Counted from the first letter of the stretch, positions 29,044 through 39,878 are shown. The stretch is 64,000 nucleotides of DNA from an uncultured Sedimentitalea sp. (GCA_947504115.1 CANNGH010000001.1:62001-126000); one strand, 5' to 3'. Numbers and translations are program-made. Notes: a model not told the origin generated them from the letters alone.

Positions 29044-29128
29044 GCGGGTGTGGCGGAATTGGTAGACGCACCAGATTTAGGTTCTGGCGCCGCAAGGCGT
29101 GGGGGTTCAAGTCCCTTCACCCGCACCA
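29044..29128 (+). tRNA. tRNA-Leu (anticodon TAG)
   Basis: Acceptor stem GCGGGTG (29044-29050) pairs with CACCCGC (29118-29124). The discriminator is A and CCA is encoded. The anticodon loop has TTTAGGT with TAG as anticodon; a long variable arm and GGTTCAAGTCC T arm mark a class II leucine tRNA, 85 bases long. Confidence 0.97.
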
Positions 29129-29414
29129 CGTCGATCTCGTCAAGATCAACGAAAGCCCTTGGCTTGCCGGGCCGTTCCTCACTCGCGGGTTACAGTTCGA
29201 GAGCGAGGATTCGCGGGAACTGCGCGCGACGGACGTCATGCGTGTCGCGTCCTGTGTCGGGATTGTGCCGATCGGAAAAATTGCGCTCCAGCATTGTCGC
29301 GCATTTTTCTGCGCTGCGGTCGCATCTATCTGTTGCTGTTTTTCCGGCGTGAGCGTATTTCTGTCTGTGGGACACCCCTCCCCAACGAGGGGCGCTTATC
29401 TGGAAGGGTAGCAA
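29129..29414 (+). promoter_or_regulatory. serC upstream region with candidate serC-motif leader RNA
   Basis: A 286-base gap before serC. Its last 50 bases contain a hairpin CCCCTC (29375-29380) / GAGGGG (29387-29392) with the loop CCCAAC, followed by GCTTATCTGGAAGGG just before the ribosome-binding site. A short conserved RNA structure called the serC motif is described directly upstream of serC in alphaproteobacteria; I think this is it, from position and hairpin only. The rest of the gap shows no gene. Confidence 0.5.
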
Positions 29415-30569
29415 ATGAGTGTAGAAATACCGGCGACGCGGCCGGCCAATCCGCGTTTTTCCTCCGGCCCTTGTGCCAAATATCCCTCGTTCGATCTTGA
29501 CAGGCTGGCCGAAGCGCCCTTGGGGCGCTCGCATCGTGCTGCCGTCGGCAAGGCAAAGCTGTCGGCGGCGATCGAGGAAACCCGCGACGTGCTTGGGGTC
29601 CCATCCGACTACCGCATCGGCATCGTTCCGGCCTCGGATACCGGGGCATTCGAGATGGCGATGTGGAACCTGCTGGGCGAACGTCCGGTCGAGATGCTGG
29701 CATGGGAGAGTTTTGGCTCGGGTTGGGTGACGGACGCGGTCAAGCAGTTGAAGCTGAAGGCCACGGTCAAGACCGCCGACTACGGGCAGATCGTCGATCT
29801 GGCGGGCGTCGATTGGGACAGCGATGTCTGTTTCACCTGGAACGGCACGACTTCGGGCGTGCGGGTGCCGGACGGCGCGGCGATTCCGGCAGATCGGGCC
29901 GGGTTGACCCTGTGCGACGCGACCAGCGCGGCGTTTGCCATGTCCCTGCCGTGGGACAAGCTGGATGTGACCACGTTCTCCTGGCAGAAGGTGCTGGGTG
30001 GCGAGGCGGCGCATGGCATGCTGATCCTGTCGCCCCGCGCGGTCGAGCGGCTGGAAAGCTACACGCCGTCGTGGCCGCTGCCCAAGATCTTTCGCCTGAC
30101 CAAGGGCGGCAAGCTGATCGAGGGGATTTTCCGGGGCGAGACCATCAACACGCCGTCGATGCTGTGCGTCGAGGATTACCTGCAGGCCCTCGACTGGGCG
30201 CGCTCGGTCGGTGGGTTGGCGGGGCTGATCGCGCGGGCCGACGCCAATGCGCGCGCGGTGTGGGAATTCTGCGAGACGCGCGACTGGATCGCCAATCTGG
30301 CCGAGGACGACGCGACCCGGTCAACCACCAGCGTCTGCCTGAAATTCACCGACGCCCGGATCCGTGACGGCGCGGCCTTTGCCAAGGCGGTGGCAAAGCG
30401 GCTGGAGGCCGAGGGCGTGGCGCTGGATGTCGGCGCCTATCGCGATGCGCCGCCCGGCCTGCGGATCTGGTGTGGCAGCACGGTGGAAACCTCGGACGTT
30501 CGGGCGCTGTTGCCCTGGATCGAATGGGCGTTCCATACGGAAATCTCTGCCCTGTCAGCGACAGTCTGA
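29415..30569 (+). CDS. serC: Phosphoserine aminotransferase
   Basis: Second step of serine synthesis: 3-phosphohydroxypyruvate to phosphoserine, with PLP; it can also serve vitamin B6 synthesis. The 384-residue protein begins with [20 protein letters not shown] and has the PLP lysine in [20 protein letters not shown]. It also shows the [15 protein letters not shown] loop with the PLP-stacking region upstream. It belongs to the SerC subclass common in alphaproteobacteria and archaea. Followed by a palindromic repeat and serA. Confidence 0.95.
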   Translation: MSVEIPATRPANPRFSSGPCAKYPSFDLDRLAEAPLGRSHRAAVGKAKLSAAIEETRDVLGVPSDYRIGIVPASDTGAFEMAMWNLLGERPVEMLAWESFGSGWVTDAVKQLKLKATVKTADYGQIVDLAGVDWDSDVCFTWNGTTSGVRVPDGAAIPADRAGLTLCDATSAAFAMSLPWDKLDVTTFSWQKVLGGEAAHGMLILSPRAVERLESYTPSWPLPKIFRLTKGGKLIEGIFRGETINTPSMLCVEDYLQALDWARSVGGLAGLIARADANARAVWEFCETRDWIANLAEDDATRSTTSVCLKFTDARIRDGAAFAKAVAKRLEAEGVALDVGAYRDAPPGLRIWCGSTVETSDVRALLPWIEWAFHTEISALSATV

Positions 30570-30578
30570 ACGCGTGAC

Positions 30579-30629
30579 GGGCCAAGCCCCGCCCTACGCA
30601 GATTTCGTAGGGCGGGGTTCACCCCGCCG
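30579..30629. repeat. Palindromic intergenic repeat, copy 2
   Basis: In the 90-base gap between serC and serA, CCCCGCCCTACG (30587-30598) pairs perfectly with CGTAGGGCGGGG (30606-30617) over a seven-base loop. An alternative hairpin, GGCGGGG TTCA CCCCGCC, is formed from the right arm (30611-30628), so two folds are mutually exclusive. The right arm repeats that of the element at 1484-1547. Confidence 0.75.
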
Positions 30630-30659
30630 TTCCCCTCGACCTTCACAAGGACCACAAAC

Positions 30660-32255
30660 ATGGCTCCCAAAGTTCTCATTTCCGACAAGCTGTCGGAGGC
30701 CGCCGTCCAGATCTTTCGCGATCGCGGCATCGACGTCGATTTTCAACCCGACCTTGGCAAGGACAAGGAAAGGCTGGCGCAGGTGATCGGCGATTATGAT
30801 GGCCTTGCCATCCGCAGCGCCACCAAGGTGACCGAAAAGATCCTGCGCAATGCCACCAACCTCAAGGTGATCGGTCGCGCCGGGATCGGCACCGACAACA
30901 TCGACAAGGAGGCGGCGAGCAAGCAGGGCGTGATCGTGATGAACACGCCCTTCGGCAACATGAACACCACCGCCGAACACGCCATTGCGCTGATGTTCGC
31001 CGTCGCCCGCCAGATCCCCGAGGCCAGCGCCTCGACCCATGCCGGCAAGTGGGAAAAGTCGCGCTTCATGGGCGTGGAATTGACCGGCAAGACGCTGGGC
31101 GTGATCGGCGCGGGCAATATCGGCGGCATCGTCTGCGACCGCGCGCTGGGTCTGAAGATGAAGGTGATCGCCTATGATCCGTTCCTCGGCCAGGACAAGG
31201 CCAACCGGATGGGGGTCGAAAAGGTCGAACTGGACGACTTGCTGAAACGGTCCGATTTCATCACGCTGCACGTGCCGCTGACCGACCAGACCCGCAACAT
31301 CCTGTCGGCCGAAAACCTCGCAAAAACCAAAAAGGGCGTGCGCGTCATCAACTGCGCCCGTGGCGGACTGGTGGACGAGGAGGCGCTGGCCGAACTGCTG
31401 AAATCCGGCCATGTCGCCGGGGCGGGGTTCGACGTGTTCGCCGAGGAACCGGCGGTCGAAAACCCGCTGTTCGGCCTGCCCAACGTCGTCTGCACCCCGC
31501 ATCTGGGGGCCGCCACGACCGAGGCGCAGGAGAACGTCGCGCTTCAGGTGGCCGAGCAGATGTCGGATTTCCTGCTGACGGGGGCCGTGACCAACGCGCT
31601 GAACATGCCCTCGCTGACGGCCGAAGAGGCCAAGGTGATCGGTCCCTGGGTCAAGCTGGCCGGGCATCTGGGGGCCTTCATCGGCCAGATGACGGACGAA
31701 CCGATCAAGGCGATCAATATCCTTTACGACGGCACCGTGTCCGAAATGAACGAGGGGGCGCTGAATTGCGCGGCTGTTGCGGGCATCATGAAAAAGGTGA
31801 ACCCCGAGATCAATCTCGTCTCGGCGCCCGTCTTCGCCAAGGAGCGCGGCATCCGAATCAGCACAACCACGCAGGACAAATCCGGGGCGTTCGACGGTTA
31901 CATCAAGCTGACGGTGGTGACGGACAAGCGCGAACGCTCGATTGCCGGGACGGTTTTCAGCGACGGCAAGCCACGGTTCATCCAGATCAAGGGCATCAAC
32001 ATCGATGCCGAAATCGGCGAACATATGCTATACACCACCAACGAGGACATGCCGGGCATCATCGGCACGCTGGGCAACACGATGGGCGAAAACGGCGTCA
32101 ACATCGCCAATTTCACCCTTGGCCGCGCCGACAAGGGCGGCGAGGCGATCGCCTTGCTTTACGTCGATGAACCGGTGCCCGACCCGATCCTGAAAAAACT
32201 GGAAGCGACCGGGATGTTCCGGCAGGTCAAGCCGCTGCAATTCGAAGTCGCCTGA
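30660..32255 (+). CDS. serA: D-3-phosphoglycerate dehydrogenase
   Basis: First step of serine synthesis, NAD-dependent. At 531 residues it is the long type, with a substrate domain, a Rossmann domain (GVIGAGNIGGIVCDRALG), the catalytic Arg-Glu-His set (NCARGGLVDEEAL, CTPHLGAATTEAQ), an intervening ASB domain (about residues 320-445) and a C-terminal ACT domain (YTTNEDMPGIIGTLGN). ACT domains in this family usually bind serine as feedback inhibitor. Probably transcribed with serC. Confidence 0.97.
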   Translation: MAPKVLISDKLSEAAVQIFRDRGIDVDFQPDLGKDKERLAQVIGDYDGLAIRSATKVTEKILRNATNLKVIGRAGIGTDNIDKEAASKQGVIVMNTPFGNMNTTAEHAIALMFAVARQIPEASASTHAGKWEKSRFMGVELTGKTLGVIGAGNIGGIVCDRALGLKMKVIAYDPFLGQDKANRMGVEKVELDDLLKRSDFITLHVPLTDQTRNILSAENLAKTKKGVRVINCARGGLVDEEALAELLKSGHVAGAGFDVFAEEPAVENPLFGLPNVVCTPHLGAATTEAQENVALQVAEQMSDFLLTGAVTNALNMPSLTAEEAKVIGPWVKLAGHLGAFIGQMTDEPIKAINILYDGTVSEMNEGALNCAAVAGIMKKVNPEINLVSAPVFAKERGIRISTTTQDKSGAFDGYIKLTVVTDKRERSIAGTVFSDGKPRFIQIKGINIDAEIGEHMLYTTNEDMPGIIGTLGNTMGENGVNIANFTLGRADKGGEAIALLYVDEPVPDPILKKLEATGMFRQVKPLQFEVA

Positions 32256-32264
32256 TGCGATCCG

Positions 32265-32296
32265 CGCCGCCCCCGACCGGGGCGGCGTCTTTCATT
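32265..32296 (+). terminator. Rho-independent terminator after serA
   Basis: A 9-bp perfect stem CGCCGCCCC / GGGGCGGCG (32265-32287) with a five-base loop is followed by TCTTTCATT, ten bases after the serA stop. Confidence 0.7.
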
Positions 32297-32324
32297 CCTG
32301 CGCAAACCGGCTAGGTCCTAGGCT

Positions 32325-33056
32325 ATGACCACGCAACCGATCTATGTCGTTGGCGACATCCACGGCCACGCCGACAAGCTGGAACACGCGCTGGACCTGA
32401 TTGCCCGCGATGGCGGCCCCGAAGCCGGGATCGTGTTTCTTGGCGATCTCGTGGATCGCGGACCCGACAGCCGGGCGGTGATCGAGCGGCTGATCCGGGG
32501 ACGAACCGAAGGACACGACTGGCTGGTGGTGCGTGGCAATCACGACCACATGTTCGCGCGGTTTCTCGATCGGGGCATCACCCATGATGCCAATATCCAG
32601 TCCGGTCTGGGCTGGCTGCATTCCCGTCTCGGCGGCCGCATGACCCTGACATCATATGGCGTCGAATACGCCGCTGGCGGGGCTGCGTCGGATCTGCTCA
32701 TAGCTGCACGCGAAGCGGTTCCGCAGGCCCATCGCGATTTCCTGAGCAGTTTGCCCTATTATCACGAACGCGACGATCTGCTGTTCGTCCATGCCGGAAT
32801 CCGCCCCGAAATACCTCTGGCGGAACAGCACCCCGACGATCTGATCTGGATCCGCGGCCCGTTTCTGGATTACACCGCGCCGCATCCGTGGCTGGTGATA
32901 CACGGTCATACCGCCCTTGAGATGCCGTGCCATTTCGGCAACCGGATCGACATGGACGGCGGTGCGGGACATGGCCGCGCGCTGGTCCCCGCGGTGATCG
33001 AAGGGCGCGATGCATGGGTGTTGACCGCCAAGGGCCGCGTCGCGCTGAAACCCTAG
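32325..33056 (+). CDS. PPP-family metallophosphatase
   Basis: A 243-residue calcineurin-like phosphoesterase of the serine/threonine protein phosphatase (PPP) type. The metal-binding motifs are [29 protein letters not shown] and [13 protein letters not shown], followed by a later [10 protein letters not shown] and [11 protein letters not shown]. Substrate could be a phosphoprotein or a dinucleotide polyphosphate. The stop overlaps the convergent tdh stop by four bases. Confidence 0.92.
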   Translation: MTTQPIYVVGDIHGHADKLEHALDLIARDGGPEAGIVFLGDLVDRGPDSRAVIERLIRGRTEGHDWLVVRGNHDHMFARFLDRGITHDANIQSGLGWLHSRLGGRMTLTSYGVEYAAGGAASDLLIAAREAVPQAHRDFLSSLPYYHERDDLLFVHAGIRPEIPLAEQHPDDLIWIRGPFLDYTAPHPWLVIHGHTALEMPCHFGNRIDMDGGAGHGRALVPAVIEGRDAWVLTAKGRVALKP

Positions 33057-34090
33057 GTCCAGTCCAGCACGACCTTGCCGCTCTTGCCCGATTTCATCGC
33101 CGCAAACCCGTCCTCGAAGCGCGCGGCGGGAAAGCGGTGGGTTATGACCGGGCCGACATCCAGGCCGTTCTGCAGCATGGCGATCATCTTGTACCAGGTT
33201 TCGAAGATCTCGCGGCCATAGACGCCCTTGATGGTGATTGCCTTGAACACGATGCGTGACCAATCGACGGGCGACTTGCCCGGCGGGATTCCCAGAAGCG
33301 CGATCCGCCCGCCCATCACCAGTGCCTCGATCATCTGGTCCATTGCCTGTTGATTGCCGGACATTTCCAGCCCGACGTCGAACCCTTCTTTCATCTTCAA
33401 CCGCGCGATGGTCGCGGCCAGATCGTCCTGCGTGACATTCACCGGCACCACGTCGGCAACCCGTGCGGCCAGATCCAGCCGCGCCTGATTCACGTCGGTG
33501 ATCACCACGTGCCGCGCCCCCACATGGCGGGCGACGGCGGCGGCCATGATGCCGATAGGGCCCGCGCCGGTAATCAGCACATCCTCGCCCACCAGATCGA
33601 AGCTCAGCGCGGTATGCACGGCGTTGCCCAGCGGGTCGAGAATCGCGCCGATATCGTCGCTGATCTCGTCGGGCAGGGGAACCACGTTGAAGGCGGGCAG
33701 GCGCAGATACCGGGCAAACGCCCCCGGCTCGTTTACGCCGATTCCGCGGGTTTCCGGGTCGAGATGGAATTTGCCGGCCCGTGCCTGCCGGGAGTGATGG
33801 CCGATCAGGTGACCCTCGCCGCTGCATCGCTGGCCGACTTCCAGATCATCGACATTGCGGCCGATTTCAACGATCTCACCGGCGAATTCATGGCCGGTGA
33901 CCAGCGGCACCGGAACAGTCTTTTGGGCCCATTCGTCCCAGTTCCAGATATGGATGTCGGTGCCGCAAATCCCCGTCTTGTTGATACGGATCAGCACATC
34001 GTCGGGGCCGATTTCCGGCACCGGAACGTCCTGCATCCACAGCCCTTCGCGCGGTTCGGCCTTGACCAGCGCCCTCATGCCGTTGCTCAT
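33053..34090 (-). CDS. tdh: L-threonine 3-dehydrogenase
   Basis: Oxidises threonine to 2-amino-3-ketobutyrate with NAD. A 345-residue zinc-dependent medium-chain dehydrogenase: catalytic zinc site [15 protein letters not shown] and [13 protein letters not shown], nucleotide-binding [15 protein letters not shown]. Note that the structural zinc loop carries a variant ([20 protein letters not shown]). ATG at 34090 overlaps the kbl stop (ATGA). kbl-tdh together form the two-step threonine-to-glycine pathway. Confidence 0.95.
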   Translation of the reverse strand: MSNGMRALVKAEPREGLWMQDVPVPEIGPDDVLIRINKTGICGTDIHIWNWDEWAQKTVPVPLVTGHEFAGEIVEIGRNVDDLEVGQRCSGEGHLIGHHSRQARAGKFHLDPETRGIGVNEPGAFARYLRLPAFNVVPLPDEISDDIGAILDPLGNAVHTALSFDLVGEDVLITGAGPIGIMAAAVARHVGARHVVITDVNQARLDLAARVADVVPVNVTQDDLAATIARLKMKEGFDVGLEMSGNQQAMDQMIEALVMGGRIALLGIPPGKSPVDWSRIVFKAITIKGVYGREIFETWYKMIAMLQNGLDVGPVITHRFPAARFEDGFAAMKSGKSGKVVLDWT

Positions 34091-35268
34091 GCCAGTACCC
34101 CCGCCGCACGACCGGCCAGGGCGAACGCGTCCAGCGCGCGATCCAGATCCGCGCGGGTGAGGGCGGCATTCATCTGCGTGCGGATACGGGCCTGACCGTG
34201 TGGCACCACCGGATAGAAGAACCCCGCGACATAGACACCCTCCTCGAACAACCGTGTCGCCATCTCCTGCGCCAGTTGCGCCTGCCCCAGCATCACCGGC
34301 ACGATGGGATGTTCGCCGGGGAGAAGCTCGAACCCCAGCCGCTCCAGCCCCGCGCGCCAATATCCGGTGTTGTCGAACAATTGCCGGCGCAGCGCGTCAC
34401 CCTGCTCGACCAGATCCAGCGCGGCCAGCCCCGCCGCCACGATCGAGGGCGGCAGTGAATTGGAGAAAAGGTAGGGCCGCGAGCGCTGTCGCAAAAGGTC
34501 GATCACCGGCTGCGGACCGGCCGTGTAACCGCCGATGGCCCCACCCAGCGCCTTGCCCAGCGTGCCGGTCAGGATGTCCACCTCCACGCCGAAATGCGCG
34601 GGGGTTCCGGCCCCTTTCGGCCCCATGAACCCCGTGGCATGGCAATCATCGACCATCACCAGCGCGTCATATTCGCGCGCCAGCCGGGTGATCTCGGGCA
34701 GATTGGCCAGATAGCCATCCATGCTGAACACGCCGTCAGTCGCGATCACGATGAACCGCGCCCCATCGGCGCGGGCCTGTTGCAACTTCGCCTCAAGATC
34801 GCCCATGTCGGAATTGGCGTAGCGATAGCGCTTTGCCTTGCTCAGCCGGATGCCGTCGATGATCGAGGCATGGTTCAGCGCATCGCTGACAATCGCGTCT
34901 TCGGGTCCGGTCAGCGGCTCGAACAACCCGCCATTGGCATCGAAACAGGCGGCGTACAGAATCGAATCGTCGGTGCCGAGAAATTCCGCCAGACGCCGCT
35001 CCAAATGCCGGTGGATGTCTTGCGTGCCGCAGATGAATCGCACACTGGCCATGCCGAACCCGCGCGGCTCCATCGCGTCGCGCGCCGCGCCGATCAGGGC
35101 AGGGTGGTCCGCCAGCCCGAGATAATTGTTGGCACACAGGTTCAGCAGTTCGCGCCCGCCGACCGTGATATGCCCGCCCTGCGGCGACTCGATCAGGCGT
35201 TCGCGCTTCATCAATCCATCGGCGTCGATTTCGGCCAGCACGTCGCGGACGTGATCCAGATAACTCAT
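34087..35268 (-). CDS. kbl: 2-amino-3-ketobutyrate CoA ligase (glycine C-acetyltransferase)
   Basis: Splits 2-amino-3-ketobutyrate with CoA into glycine and acetyl-CoA. The 393-residue alpha-oxoamine synthase has the PLP lysine in [15 protein letters not shown] and the core [30 protein letters not shown]. It begins [14 protein letters not shown]. First gene of kbl-tdh, divergent from the thiolase. Confidence 0.96.
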   Translation of the reverse strand: MSYLDHVRDVLAEIDADGLMKRERLIESPQGGHITVGGRELLNLCANNYLGLADHPALIGAARDAMEPRGFGMASVRFICGTQDIHRHLERRLAEFLGTDDSILYAACFDANGGLFEPLTGPEDAIVSDALNHASIIDGIRLSKAKRYRYANSDMGDLEAKLQQARADGARFIVIATDGVFSMDGYLANLPEITRLAREYDALVMVDDCHATGFMGPKGAGTPAHFGVEVDILTGTLGKALGGAIGGYTAGPQPVIDLLRQRSRPYLFSNSLPPSIVAAGLAALDLVEQGDALRRQLFDNTGYWRAGLERLGFELLPGEHPIVPVMLGQAQLAQEMATRLFEEGVYVAGFFYPVVPHGQARIRTQMNAALTRADLDRALDAFALAGRAAGVLA

Positions 35269-35405
35269 AGCGGCCCCCTTTTGACAAATCCTAGCACGCG
35301 CGCCCGGCTTTCCAAATGACGTGGCTGCCGCCCTTGTCATTTCACTGCGCTTCTGTGTGAATAAAGCGGGATTGCATCCCGTAACCGGAAAACAGGAGAC
35401 ACCCC

Positions 35406-36581
35406 ATGAGCGATATCGTCATTCTGGATGGCGCCCGCACCGCCATCGGCACCTTCGGCGGCGCGCTGGCCGCGATCCCGCCCATCGACCTTGCGGCAAC
35501 CGCGACCAAGGCGGCGCTTGAGCGGTCGGGGGTCGAGGGCGGCCAGATCGGCCAGGTGATGTTCGGACATGTCATCAACACCGAGCCGCGCGATATGTAT
35601 CTCTCGCGCGTTGCGGCGATCCAGGCCGGCATCCCCGACAGCACACCGGCAATGAACGTCAACCGGTTGTGCGGATCGGGCGCGCAGGCCATCGTCTCGG
35701 CGGTGCAGGCGCTGATGCTGGGAGACGCCGAATTCGCCGTGGCCGGCGGCGCGGAGAACATGTCACGCAGTCCGTTCATCAACCCGTCGGCGCGCTGGGG
35801 CCAGAAGATGGGCGATGTGCGCGCGCTTGACATGATGCTGGGGGCGCTGAACTGCCCCTTCGGCACCGGCCATATGGGTGTGACGGCGGAAAACGTCGCC
35901 AGCGAACACGGCATCGAGCGCGGGGCGCAGGACGAATTCGCCCTGACCAGCCAGCAGCGCGCGGCATCGGCCATCGAGGCCGGGCATTTCACGAGCCAGA
36001 TCGTTCCCGTCGAGGTCAAACAGCGCCGCGAAACGGTCGAATTCAAGGTGGACGAGCATCCCAAACAGACCTCGACCGAAGCCCTGGCCGGTCTGCGCCC
36101 GGCCTTCCAGAAAGACGGCAGCGTGACGGCGGGCAACGCCAGCGGCATCAATGACGGGGCAGCGGCGATGGTTCTGGCAACGGCCGAAGCGGCGCAAAAG
36201 GCGGGGCTGACGCCAAGGGCACGGGTGCTCGGCTATGCCCATGCCGGCGTGCGCCCCGAGGTCATGGGCATCGGTCCGGTGCCCGCGGTGCGTAATTTGC
36301 TAAAGCGCACCGGACTCGCCGCGGAGGATTTCGACGTGATCGAAAGCAACGAGGCCTTTGCCGCACAGGCGCTGGCGGTGAATAACGAACTGGGACTCGA
36401 CCCGGCCAAGGTGAACCCCAATGGCGGCGCCATCGCGCTGGGCCATCCGGTCGGCGCGACCGGGGCGATCCTGACCATCAAGGCGCTTTACGAGCTTGAA
36501 CGGATCGGCGGCGGCAAGGCGTTGATCACCATGTGCATCGGCGGCGGCCAGGGTATCGCGCTGGCCATCGAGCGGCTCTGA
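35406..36581 (+). CDS. Acetyl-CoA acyltransferase (thiolase)
   Basis: A 391-residue thiolase. The acyl-accepting cysteine is in [15 protein letters not shown]; the [15 protein letters not shown] loop and the final [13 protein letters not shown] hold the other catalytic residues. It could serve beta-oxidation or acetoacetyl-CoA synthesis for polyhydroxyalkanoate; no phaB or fad gene is next to it, so the role is open. A strong hairpin follows. Confidence 0.93.
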   Translation: MSDIVILDGARTAIGTFGGALAAIPPIDLAATATKAALERSGVEGGQIGQVMFGHVINTEPRDMYLSRVAAIQAGIPDSTPAMNVNRLCGSGAQAIVSAVQALMLGDAEFAVAGGAENMSRSPFINPSARWGQKMGDVRALDMMLGALNCPFGTGHMGVTAENVASEHGIERGAQDEFALTSQQRAASAIEAGHFTSQIVPVEVKQRRETVEFKVDEHPKQTSTEALAGLRPAFQKDGSVTAGNASGINDGAAAMVLATAEAAQKAGLTPRARVLGYAHAGVRPEVMGIGPVPAVRNLLKRTGLAAEDFDVIESNEAFAAQALAVNNELGLDPAKVNPNGGAIALGHPVGATGAILTIKALYELERIGGGKALITMCIGGGQGIALAIERL

Positions 36582-36591
36582 TCCGCAACCG

Positions 36592-36614
36592 CCGGGGGGC
36601 TGTCGGCCCCCCGG
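36592..36614 (+). terminator. Hairpin after the thiolase gene
   Basis: CCGGGGGGC (36592-36600) pairs perfectly with GCCCCCCGG (36606-36614) over TGTCG. No T-run; it is followed directly by the GGGTATTT motif. Confidence 0.55.
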
Positions 36615-36618
36615 ACCC

Positions 36619-36697
36619 CCCGGAGGGTATTTGGAGAAAATGGAAAGCGTGAAGCTGTCCCCGGTTCCACTTTCATCGAAATACCCCCGCCGGAGGC
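36619..36697. repeat. Two opposed copies of the GGGTATTT motif (copy D)
   Basis: CCCGGAGGGTATTTGGAGAA begins at 36619 on the plus strand. The reverse strand of 36677-36697 reads GCCTCCGGCGGGGGTATTTCG. Together they fill the 135-base gap between the convergent thiolase and dnaN genes. The CCAGAAAGAAGC half is degraded here (AAATGGAAAGC). Confidence 0.6.
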
Positions 36698-36716
36698 ATC
36701 GCGCGGAACGCGCGAT

Positions 36717-37835
36717 TCAAACCCGCATGGGCATCACGACGTAGACCGCGCTTGTGTCGTTGCCCTCGCGCATGAGCGTCGGATCTCCGGAAGAGTTGAA
36801 CAGGAATACCGCATTTTCACGATCCACCTGATTGGCGATCTCCAGCAGGTATTTCGCATTGAACCCGATTTCGAGACGCTCGTCACCATAGGCCACGGCC
36901 AGTTCTTCCTCTGCGGCGCCGCTGTCGGGGGCATTGACGGACAGGATCAGCCGGTCTTCTTCCAACTGCAACTTGACCGCGCGCGAGCGTTCCGACGATA
37001 CCGTCGCTACCCGGTCCACCGCTTGCGCGAATTCCGCCGCGTCGACCTCGAGACGGCGGGTGTTTCCCTGCGGGATGACGCGCGTGTAGTCGGGAAAGGT
37101 GCCGTCGATCACCTTCGACGTCAGGGTGATATCGGGGGTGGCGAAACGCACCTTGGTTTCGGAGACCGACACGGCGATGTCCATGTCGTCATCCTCCAGC
37201 AGCTTGCGCAATTCGCCCACGGTCTTGCGCGGCACGATCACGCCCGGCATGTCGGCCGCGCCGTCGGGGAGATCGGCATCGATCCGCGCCAGCCTGTGGC
37301 CATCGGTGGCGACGCAGCGCAGCACCTTGCCGCCATCGCTGTCGCTGACATGCATGTAGACGCCGTTCAGATAATAGCGTGTTTCCTCGGTCGAGATGGC
37401 AAATTTCGACTTGTCGAACAGCCGCCGCAGCACCGCCGCCTTGGCCGAGAAGCTGGTGTCGTATTCCGATGAGGCCATCACCGGAAAATCCTCTTTCGGC
37501 AGGGTCGCCAGCGAAAAGTTCGAGCGGCCCGCCTCGACGGTCAGCCGCCCCGCCGCGCTGTCGGCCGTCAGCACCACGAGCGCGCCATCGGGCAGCTTGC
37601 GCACGATCTCGTGCAATGTGGTCGCCGCGACCGTTGTCGCACCGGCGCGCTCGACCTGTGCCGGAGATTTGTCCACCACCTCGATATCCAGATCGGTGGC
37701 GCGGAACTGCACCTCATTGCCTTCCGCCTCGATCAGGACGTTGGCCAGGATCGGGATCGTATTGCGCCGCTCCACGACCGATTGCGCCTGCGAGACGGCC
37801 TTGAGCAGCGCGCCGCGCTCGATGCTGATTTTCAT
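36717..37835 (-). CDS. dnaN: DNA polymerase III beta sliding clamp
   Basis: Ring-shaped processivity clamp for DNA polymerases. 372 residues, three clamp domains, beginning MKISIERGALLKAVSQAQSV and ending YVVMPMRV. Start at ATG 37835; the frame is open for 23 more codons. It lies downstream of dnaA on the same strand with a 163-base gap. Confidence 0.97.
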   Translation of the reverse strand: MKISIERGALLKAVSQAQSVVERRNTIPILANVLIEAEGNEVQFRATDLDIEVVDKSPAQVERAGATTVAATTLHEIVRKLPDGALVVLTADSAAGRLTVEAGRSNFSLATLPKEDFPVMASSEYDTSFSAKAAVLRRLFDKSKFAISTEETRYYLNGVYMHVSDSDGGKVLRCVATDGHRLARIDADLPDGAADMPGVIVPRKTVGELRKLLEDDDMDIAVSVSETKVRFATPDITLTSKVIDGTFPDYTRVIPQGNTRRLEVDAAEFAQAVDRVATVSSERSRAVKLQLEEDRLILSVNAPDSGAAEEELAVAYGDERLEIGFNAKYLLEIANQVDRENAVFLFNSSGDPTLMREGNDTSAVYVVMPMRV

Positions 37836-37998
37836 ATCTGTCGTTCCTCCGCGTACGCCGACCCGGGCCGGGAAGCGCAACCTAGCGGTTTGTCTTCCCG
37901 ACACAAGGTTTTTATGGATTTCTCGGTGTGAAATGATGGCCCGTCAAGAGGCCGGACGCAACGGCCCGGGCCTTATGGTTTTCGCGCATCGCGCCGGG

Positions 37999-39354
37999 TC
38001 ACGCCTCCAGGGCGCGCCGCAGCATCTCTACATCCTCGGCGATCTGCCCGTCGGTCTGTTTCAACTCCTTGATGCGGCGTACCCCGTGCATGACCGTGGT
38101 ATGATCGCGACCGCCGAAACGCCGCCCGATCTCGGGCAGTGACCGGCTGGTCAGTTGCTTGGCCAGATACATCGCCACCTGCCGCGGCCGCGCATAGGAG
38201 CGCAGGCGTTTGGGGCCGATCATGTCGCTGAGGCGGATGTTGTAGTATTCCGACACGCGGCGCTGGATTTCCTCGACGGTGATCTTGCGCTCGGAGGCGC
38301 GCAGCACGTCCGCCAGACAATCCTGCGTAAGATCCATGTCGATCTCGCGCCCGACCAGCGAAGCGAAGGCGAAAAGCCGCGTCAGCGCGCCTTCGAGCAC
38401 GCGCACGTTGGTCGAGATCCGCTGCGCGAGGAATTCCAGCACGCCGGGGGCGATTTCCAGCCCCGGATAGGTGTCGCGATAGTGCTGCACCTTGGATTGC
38501 AGGATGCCGAGGCGCAATTCGTAATCTGTGGGGTGCAGATCGACAACCAGCCCGCATTGCAGGCGCGATCGCACCCGATCCTCAAGCTCCTTGATCTCGC
38601 CGGGGGCGCGGTCGGCGGAGATGATGATCTGCTTGTTCTGGTCCACCAGCGCGTTGAACGTGTGAAAGAACTCCTCCTGCGTGGAGTCCTTGCCGGCGAT
38701 GAACTGGACGTCATCCACCATCAGCACATCGACCGAGCGGAACAGATGCTTGAAATCCATCATCTTGCGTTCGCGCAGCGCCTGCACGAACCGGTACATG
38801 AACTGTTCGGCGGACAGGTAAAGCACGTTCAGTTCCGGCTGGCGCGCCCGCAACTCCCAGGCGATCGCATGCATCAGGTGGGTCTTACCCAGCCCGACAC
38901 CACCATACAGCACCAGCGGATTGAAGGTGACCGGCCCACCTTCGGCGACCCTGCGCGCGGCGGCATGAGCCAACTCGTTGGGCTTGCCGACCACGAAACT
39001 GTCAAATGTGAACCGCGCCTCCAGCGGTGCCGTCTGGATGGCGTCGCCCGCGCCGTTGCCGGTTGCGACCGGCTCGGCGGCGGCGGGGCGGGGGGCGGGA
39101 CGGACCGGTGTGTTGGCCGGAACCTGGAACGCCAGCCGCTGCACGGATTCGCCGCTGGAATTGAGTTCATGCAGGATCGCGTCGGCAAAATTCTGGCTGA
39201 CATAATTGCCCATGAAATTCGTCGGCACATTGAAAAGGGCAACACCGTCCTGCAACTCGGCAAATTCCAGCGGCTCGATCCAGGTCTTGAAATTGTTCCT
39301 GCCTACCGTCCGGAGCAGCTTTTCCCGGACTTGTCCCCATTTTTCCTGTGTCAT
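37999..39354 (-). CDS. dnaA: Chromosomal replication initiator
   Basis: AAA+ initiator that binds DnaA boxes and opens the origin. The 451-residue protein has domain I (MTQEKWGQVREKLLRTVG, WIEPLEF), a short linker rich in Ala and Pro, the Walker A GGVGLGKTHLMHAIAWEL, Walker B VLMVDDVQFIAGKD, and the C-terminal DNA-binding signature GGRDHTTVMHGVRRIKEL. It lies between rpsT and dnaN, as in other alphaproteobacteria. Confidence 0.98.
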   Translation of the reverse strand: MTQEKWGQVREKLLRTVGRNNFKTWIEPLEFAELQDGVALFNVPTNFMGNYVSQNFADAILHELNSSGESVQRLAFQVPANTPVRPAPRPAAAEPVATGNGAGDAIQTAPLEARFTFDSFVVGKPNELAHAAARRVAEGGPVTFNPLVLYGGVGLGKTHLMHAIAWELRARQPELNVLYLSAEQFMYRFVQALRERKMMDFKHLFRSVDVLMVDDVQFIAGKDSTQEEFFHTFNALVDQNKQIIISADRAPGEIKELEDRVRSRLQCGLVVDLHPTDYELRLGILQSKVQHYRDTYPGLEIAPGVLEFLAQRISTNVRVLEGALTRLFAFASLVGREIDMDLTQDCLADVLRASERKITVEEIQRRVSEYYNIRLSDMIGPKRLRSYARPRQVAMYLAKQLTSRSLPEIGRRFGGRDHTTVMHGVRRIKELKQTDGQIAEDVEMLRRALEA

Positions 39355-39847
39355 GCAGCGCCTCTAAAAAATCCCGATCGCCGAAACCGACCGATTCCCA
39401 ATAGTGTTCTTGACCGGGAAGGTCCCCGGCGGGATTCACGGCACAGGTCGCATGGCCGCGCACCGTCAGGTCCGCGCCGTCCCGTGAGGGACGTGCTTAT
39501 CGGTCGGCTCGGCATCCCGCCGCCTGCGCAGATGCAGCCGACAGGTCGCGTCACGGAACCGTTACGCACACATGTATTGACAGGGCTGCCCATCGGCTGA
39601 AACGACCGACGAAAGCAGCTGGCCACCGGACCCGGCGCAGCACCGGATCATGGTAACATTTGCCGGCAGTCTTTCCCGATGCCCGTCAGGAATTCGCGCC
39701 GGCAGCCTGCCCCCCAGGCGAGTGAATCGCTGCACATGTCGTAGCAACTTCACAGGCCGAGCGGCAACGAAACTATGCCATTGACTCGGGCTTTGGGTGC
39801 AAAGAATCTCCGGGTCGGCGGGTTTGGTGTCTTTTCCAACACCAAGG
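39355..39847. other. dnaA upstream region
   Basis: About 490 bases without a gene between dnaA and the rpsT terminator. It should contain the dnaA promoter. It has one DnaA-box-like 9-mer (TTACGCACA, two mismatches to TTATCCACA) near 39561, but no cluster of boxes and no AT-rich unwinding stretch, so I do not call an origin. Small open frames here show no similarity to anything I know. Confidence 0.5.
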
Positions 39848-39878
39848 CGAAAAGGCGCCGCCCGGATGGACAGCGCCT
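39848..39878 (-). terminator. Rho-independent terminator after rpsT
   Basis: On the minus strand, AGGCGCTGTCC pairs with GGGCGGCGCCT (11 positions with G-U pairs) over ATCC, followed by TTTT, 39 bases after the rpsT stop. Confidence 0.7.
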
